A DNA stretch of 64,000 bases from Rotaria macrura. Lineage: Eukaryota > Rotifera > Eurotatoria > Philodinida > Philodinidae. Shown piece after piece: positions 60,206 to 64,000 of this stretch. The position numbers were made by a program, and so were the translations under genes. Below the pieces are notes generated by a model that had not been told where the DNA came from, did no database searches, and was given only the letters and a program-made list of their open reading frames with translations. The stretch spans positions 186,001 through 250,000 of the forward strand of contig OENT01000015.1 in NCBI GenBank assembly GCA_900239685.1, written 5' to 3'. Each line of letters opens with the position of its first letter. Position 1 is the stretch's first letter.

Positions 60206-63200
60206 TAGTTCATTCTGTTTTTTACTTTCTGAAAATAAAAACTAATTTTGAATTTACCTGCTGTTGTATTTACAATGAAATAGGCAACGAATTCACTGAC
60301 TGAATAATATAGTTATTGTTATGAATGTTTAGAATAAGAAGTTGATCGTTGTCTTTTGCAAATGTATAGGATATGTTTTCCATAATTGATCCATCCTTAT
60401 AGAAAACACCTTGACACTGATGACTGTCATTGTCGTTTTATTATAAGTTCGTGCATTCTAATACGATAGTTTTGATGATTCTTGCAATATGAATAGGATG
60501 ATATTAAAAATTAGACGTATAATGTGTCTTGATGGTGGGTGGGTGTTTGTGTTAAAGTGAAGAAAACAAGGAAAATTAAATCATCGACTAAATATTATTC
60601 GTGATATATTGAATGTCGTTTCTTATGTATCAATGTCTTGAATATATAAAATGCATCAGTTGACCATTGTTCTATCTAATTGGTATTTTATAGCATCTAG
60701 GAGTACTAATAATGATTGTTAGTTGTTTATCACAATGGTTTGTCCTATGATTTAAACATGTAGCTTTCAATGACTTTAATTTACGTATTTTTGTTTTAGA
60801 AAATAATGTCTTCGATATCAGAACAAGTTTTTGCTTGTTAACGGATGAGTCACATGATTGTATGTCACATGATTTGATGTTATTCGACACTAAATCAAAT
60901 GACTGAATGCGTTCTTTCATATGCATATGTATGCAGTGGAAATCATTTTATTTATACTTTGTGTTTCAATATCATAATTTAATATATATTTATCTGAATC
61001 CATTAATTGTATTGATTTAGTCTTGAAGAGAAAATATCCCATCGTTAATAATGCTGGAGTTGAAGTCTTATAGATGAAATTTTGATTTACAGTTTAGTAT
61101 TTGACGATAAAGACTTCGATAATGTGTCTTATTCATGATTTTTCCTACATTTTCTATCGTTCTTAATTGGCAATTGTTGCCCCATAGCAGATGATATTGG
61201 TAGCTTCCTGCTGTTTTTCACATTTGACATTTAGAGATGGATAGAATCGAATAAGAAAGTCATATGCGGACAGCAAATAATTAAGACAAATACCTCGATT
61301 GAATTAAGAACTTATTAAACTCCGTGCGCAGTCACTCCACATTTGTGTTCCTTGATTGTGCTAGATACTACACATTCATTTATTTGTTTAATATTAACTA
61401 TCACTTATCTTGTATTGAAGACTTAAAAGATAGTGAAATTTTGCTCTTAAATGAACTCAGGTAATCAGAGACTGATATAATAGAAATATAGCTACTGAAA
61501 AACAAATCGTAGGTTTCTATTGAATCAATCGAGTTAAATTTTCAGATACGTTACAACCTTTCATAAATACAACCACAACGAAGAAACTCATGTTATCGAG
61601 AAACGATCTACAAATATGGTATATTTTCGTCAAATTTTTAATAAATAAAATCATCATTTGTTTATATCAATACGTTACATATTTTTCAAGCTATCGAACT
61701 GCACACATCGATGCAACTCGTATTGTTTATCAATAATTTTTCTATTACTGATTTCAATTTATATCTTTTCAATATTTCGTATACGATTTGTTCTCTTTCG
61801 AATTCCTTTACGAAACTGTAAGTTCATCTAAATGCGAAACGAAAGAAACATGCAAAACAGAATTTTTTCCAACTTATTTTTCCTCAAAATTTTACCTGAT
61901 TAAGAACATTATAAAGAAAGTCTACTGTCATAGTTTGTAACAATTTATTTGCTTTCTAAGAATTTTTTGTGCTTAGCATGTCATGTCTGATTGATAGTTT
62001 CTATTTATCGAGAATCAATAAGAAATAAGTGACTGTGAACCTAGTGTAAACGACTCATTCATCAACTGCACGCATTAGTAATTCATGTGGTACCCGTAGT
62101 TTTTCATAATATTTTATTGACTTGAAGAAAAATCGAACTGATGTCTTCATTCATCAATTAAAGAAAATTACGATTGGTCATACACTAAAGCTGCTCACAA
62201 ATGATATCATAATTCATTTTAGCAATTTTGTCTGTCTATTTAATTCAGCACGAAAATAGCTCCTATTTAATGCTTTTTTTGAGTATGCTAATGAACATCT
62301 CATATTTGCGCAGTTAAAATGATTCATCGGTTAATATTGCAATTGAATGTCGTTATTAGTCTTCATATGTTGAATATATGTTATTATAATATGAATTACC
62401 AATTCTTCAAGGAGAACTTTGTAGTACATCGAAAAAGAATGTCGGATTATGAAAAGAACACATGCATTTTTTGTGAAGGTTTATTCGCCGTAATACAAGA
62501 ATTGTTTGAATTTCACGATAGATTAGTTTTTTATCACATTTCTTAAAATTCATACGATCGTGTTGATACTCATAATATATCGTTTATAAAGACAGTTAAT
62601 CAAATGAAAATTTTTCAATTTCTAAATATTGTTTGATATAGATTTAGAGTATTTTACGTTTTATCTAATTAGTATGTTTGTTTCACTATTGTAGTTATGT
62701 TTCATCTAATTCACATGAACGTCTTTCTGCATAAAAACACTTTGTGGTGTTTTTTGACTAAATTTATTTTGAATGCTATTACAGTAAACTTCGAATATAT
62801 TTCATTGAATTATTCATATGCATGATATAATTGATGACAAAAGAATTTTATTAAAATGAAATGTTTTTCTACTCGAAGCTTTATGCTCATAATATATCAA
62901 CTCGATTTTTTTCGTTGCTCATTCAAGCAAATCATTCAATGAATCATTACTTTGCGTGTGAAACTCTGCTTTTGTAGAATAAAAAGACACTCTGAATTGA
63001 TTTCGAATTTAACTAATTCCTTGTAATACAATAGTTAAAAAAACATAAGTACACAGCAGGCTAATCAACATTTATTCTGAAATTAAAATCAATGTCGTAT
63101 AGAATTTGTTTCATTTTTCGACAATAAAGATTTTAGAGATTTATAACGGTAGAACAAAAGACAATATTTAAATTATCTGTGAAGTTCATAAAGCTGAACA

Positions 63201-64000
63201 ACGGTGTATTTACGAGAGAAACTTTTCTTTACACATATTATTGAGAGAAGAAAAGTTTTTTTTTAACTTTCAAAATGTACTAATGGAAATAAGTAAAAGA
63301 TGTTATTCTAAGCATCAAGATTTTAATATAAGGTAAAATTTTAATTTACGCTTTAAATCAATGCTCAATATTCTTAAAATACATCAGCATTGTCACTGAA
63401 AAGTACTTGAATAATAATTATATCATCTGTTAATGTCTAGAAAACCATGAAGAAAAAATCATGAAATGAAAAACTGAAGCAATGAATAACGAATGAGAAA
63501 CTTTAAGAATCGATGAACTACGTGAAATAAATTCCTATTATAATTTTTAGTTTTTCTCCATATTGTATTGTGTAATATTCAACCTATTTTTTATGATAGG
63601 AGAAACAAAATACTTTTGTCTATATTTATTCACAATGATATAAATTCTACATCAACTAGAAGGCATTCTAGTTTATCTAGATACTTGATGTACGTTTGAA
63701 TCACGAAAATGAAATTTTCTCAAACCTAAACTCAGCTTAGCAATCTATCATATTAGTCAATTGAATTTTAATTATAAAGTTATAAATTCATCATACACTC
63801 ATCGTCGAATAAGTTCAAATATTTGAATTCAAACGTGAATTTCTACTTTCCAGTTAACACATTATCACTATGAAGCTATTGTAGCTGAGAATGTAACTTA
63901 AATTAATATTTGCGAACACTACTCATTTACAGTCAGAAATGTGTTATCGTTCTTTGATTTACAGTTTCATATCTATAAAAAAAAACTGCTAATGAATGTA
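60206..64000. other. Window end, no gene seen
   Basis: 3.8 kb of very AT-rich sequence. Short frames such as 60672-60926 (-) and 62319-62546 (+) have neither recognisable motifs nor supporting splice structure. No transposon ends or tandem arrays were noticed. Confidence 0.5.

Noticed and set aside
62319-62546. 75-aa plus-strand frame with CxxC-like residues
   Set aside because: Too short, AT-driven composition, and no zinc-finger spacing that repeats or matches a family.
1-64000. CRISPR arrays, bacterial operons or rRNA genes
   Set aside because: No regularly spaced direct repeats, no Shine-Dalgarno/operon layout, and no rRNA sequence; the genes are spliced animal genes.

Overview
The window is nuclear DNA from an AT-rich invertebrate animal genome. 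Genes are split by many short introns (mostly 50-100 bp, a few of 1-4 kb) with ordinary GT..AG borders. The protein set is metazoan: a SIX homeobox factor, Akirin, a class II PI3-kinase, enhancer of polycomb, WDR45, CDKL5 and TEX9. It also holds an intronless DUF427-type gene of bacterial/fungal family distribution and several short foldback transposons. A rotifer, possibly bdelloid, would fit this mix, but that is an inference. Exon borders were read by eye and may be off by a few bases.

Layout. 642-2129 (+) is an unrecognised protein. It lies tail to tail, 153 bp apart, with formiminotransferase-cyclodeaminase (FTCD, 2283-6839, -), whose 1.95 kb intron holds repeat-like DNA. 6840-10901 is gene-poor and contains a 127 bp hairpin element and a 1.35 kb non-autonomous hAT element with a perfect 8-bp target duplication. 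Three minus-strand genes follow: TEX9 (10902-12906), a CDKL5-type kinase (13246-21937) and WDR45/WIPI4 (23212-28911). A SIX4/5 homeobox gene (25898-26998, +) sits wholly inside a 4.3 kb WDR45 intron on the opposite strand. Next is a 12 kb class II PI3-kinase gene (29245-41324, -); one of its introns carries a large inverted repeat around the only assembly gap (32331-32477).

41325-46558 is intergenic and includes a 390 bp foldback element with 10-bp direct flanking repeats (Mutator-like). Akirin (46559-47092, +) is a single coding exon. Enhancer of polycomb (EPC, 50833-54532, -) ends against a TA microsatellite. A 4.1 kb interval, CpG-richer and strand-asymmetric in its middle, separates it from a small gene resembling mitochondrial ribosomal protein mL53 (58680-59009, +). 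The DUF427 gene (59692-60205, +) has a one-base frameshift. The last 3.8 kb shows no gene.

The genes do not form one pathway. Themes are phosphoinositide signalling and autophagy (PI3K-C2 makes 3-phosphoinositides, WDR45 binds them), chromatin and transcription (EPC, Akirin, SIX4/5), cilium-associated kinase and coiled-coil proteins (CDKL5, TEX9), and metabolism or mitochondria (FTCD, mL53). The most interesting points are the nested SIX gene, the frameshifted and probably transferred DUF427 gene, and the set of foldback/hAT elements whose target duplications are directly visible.
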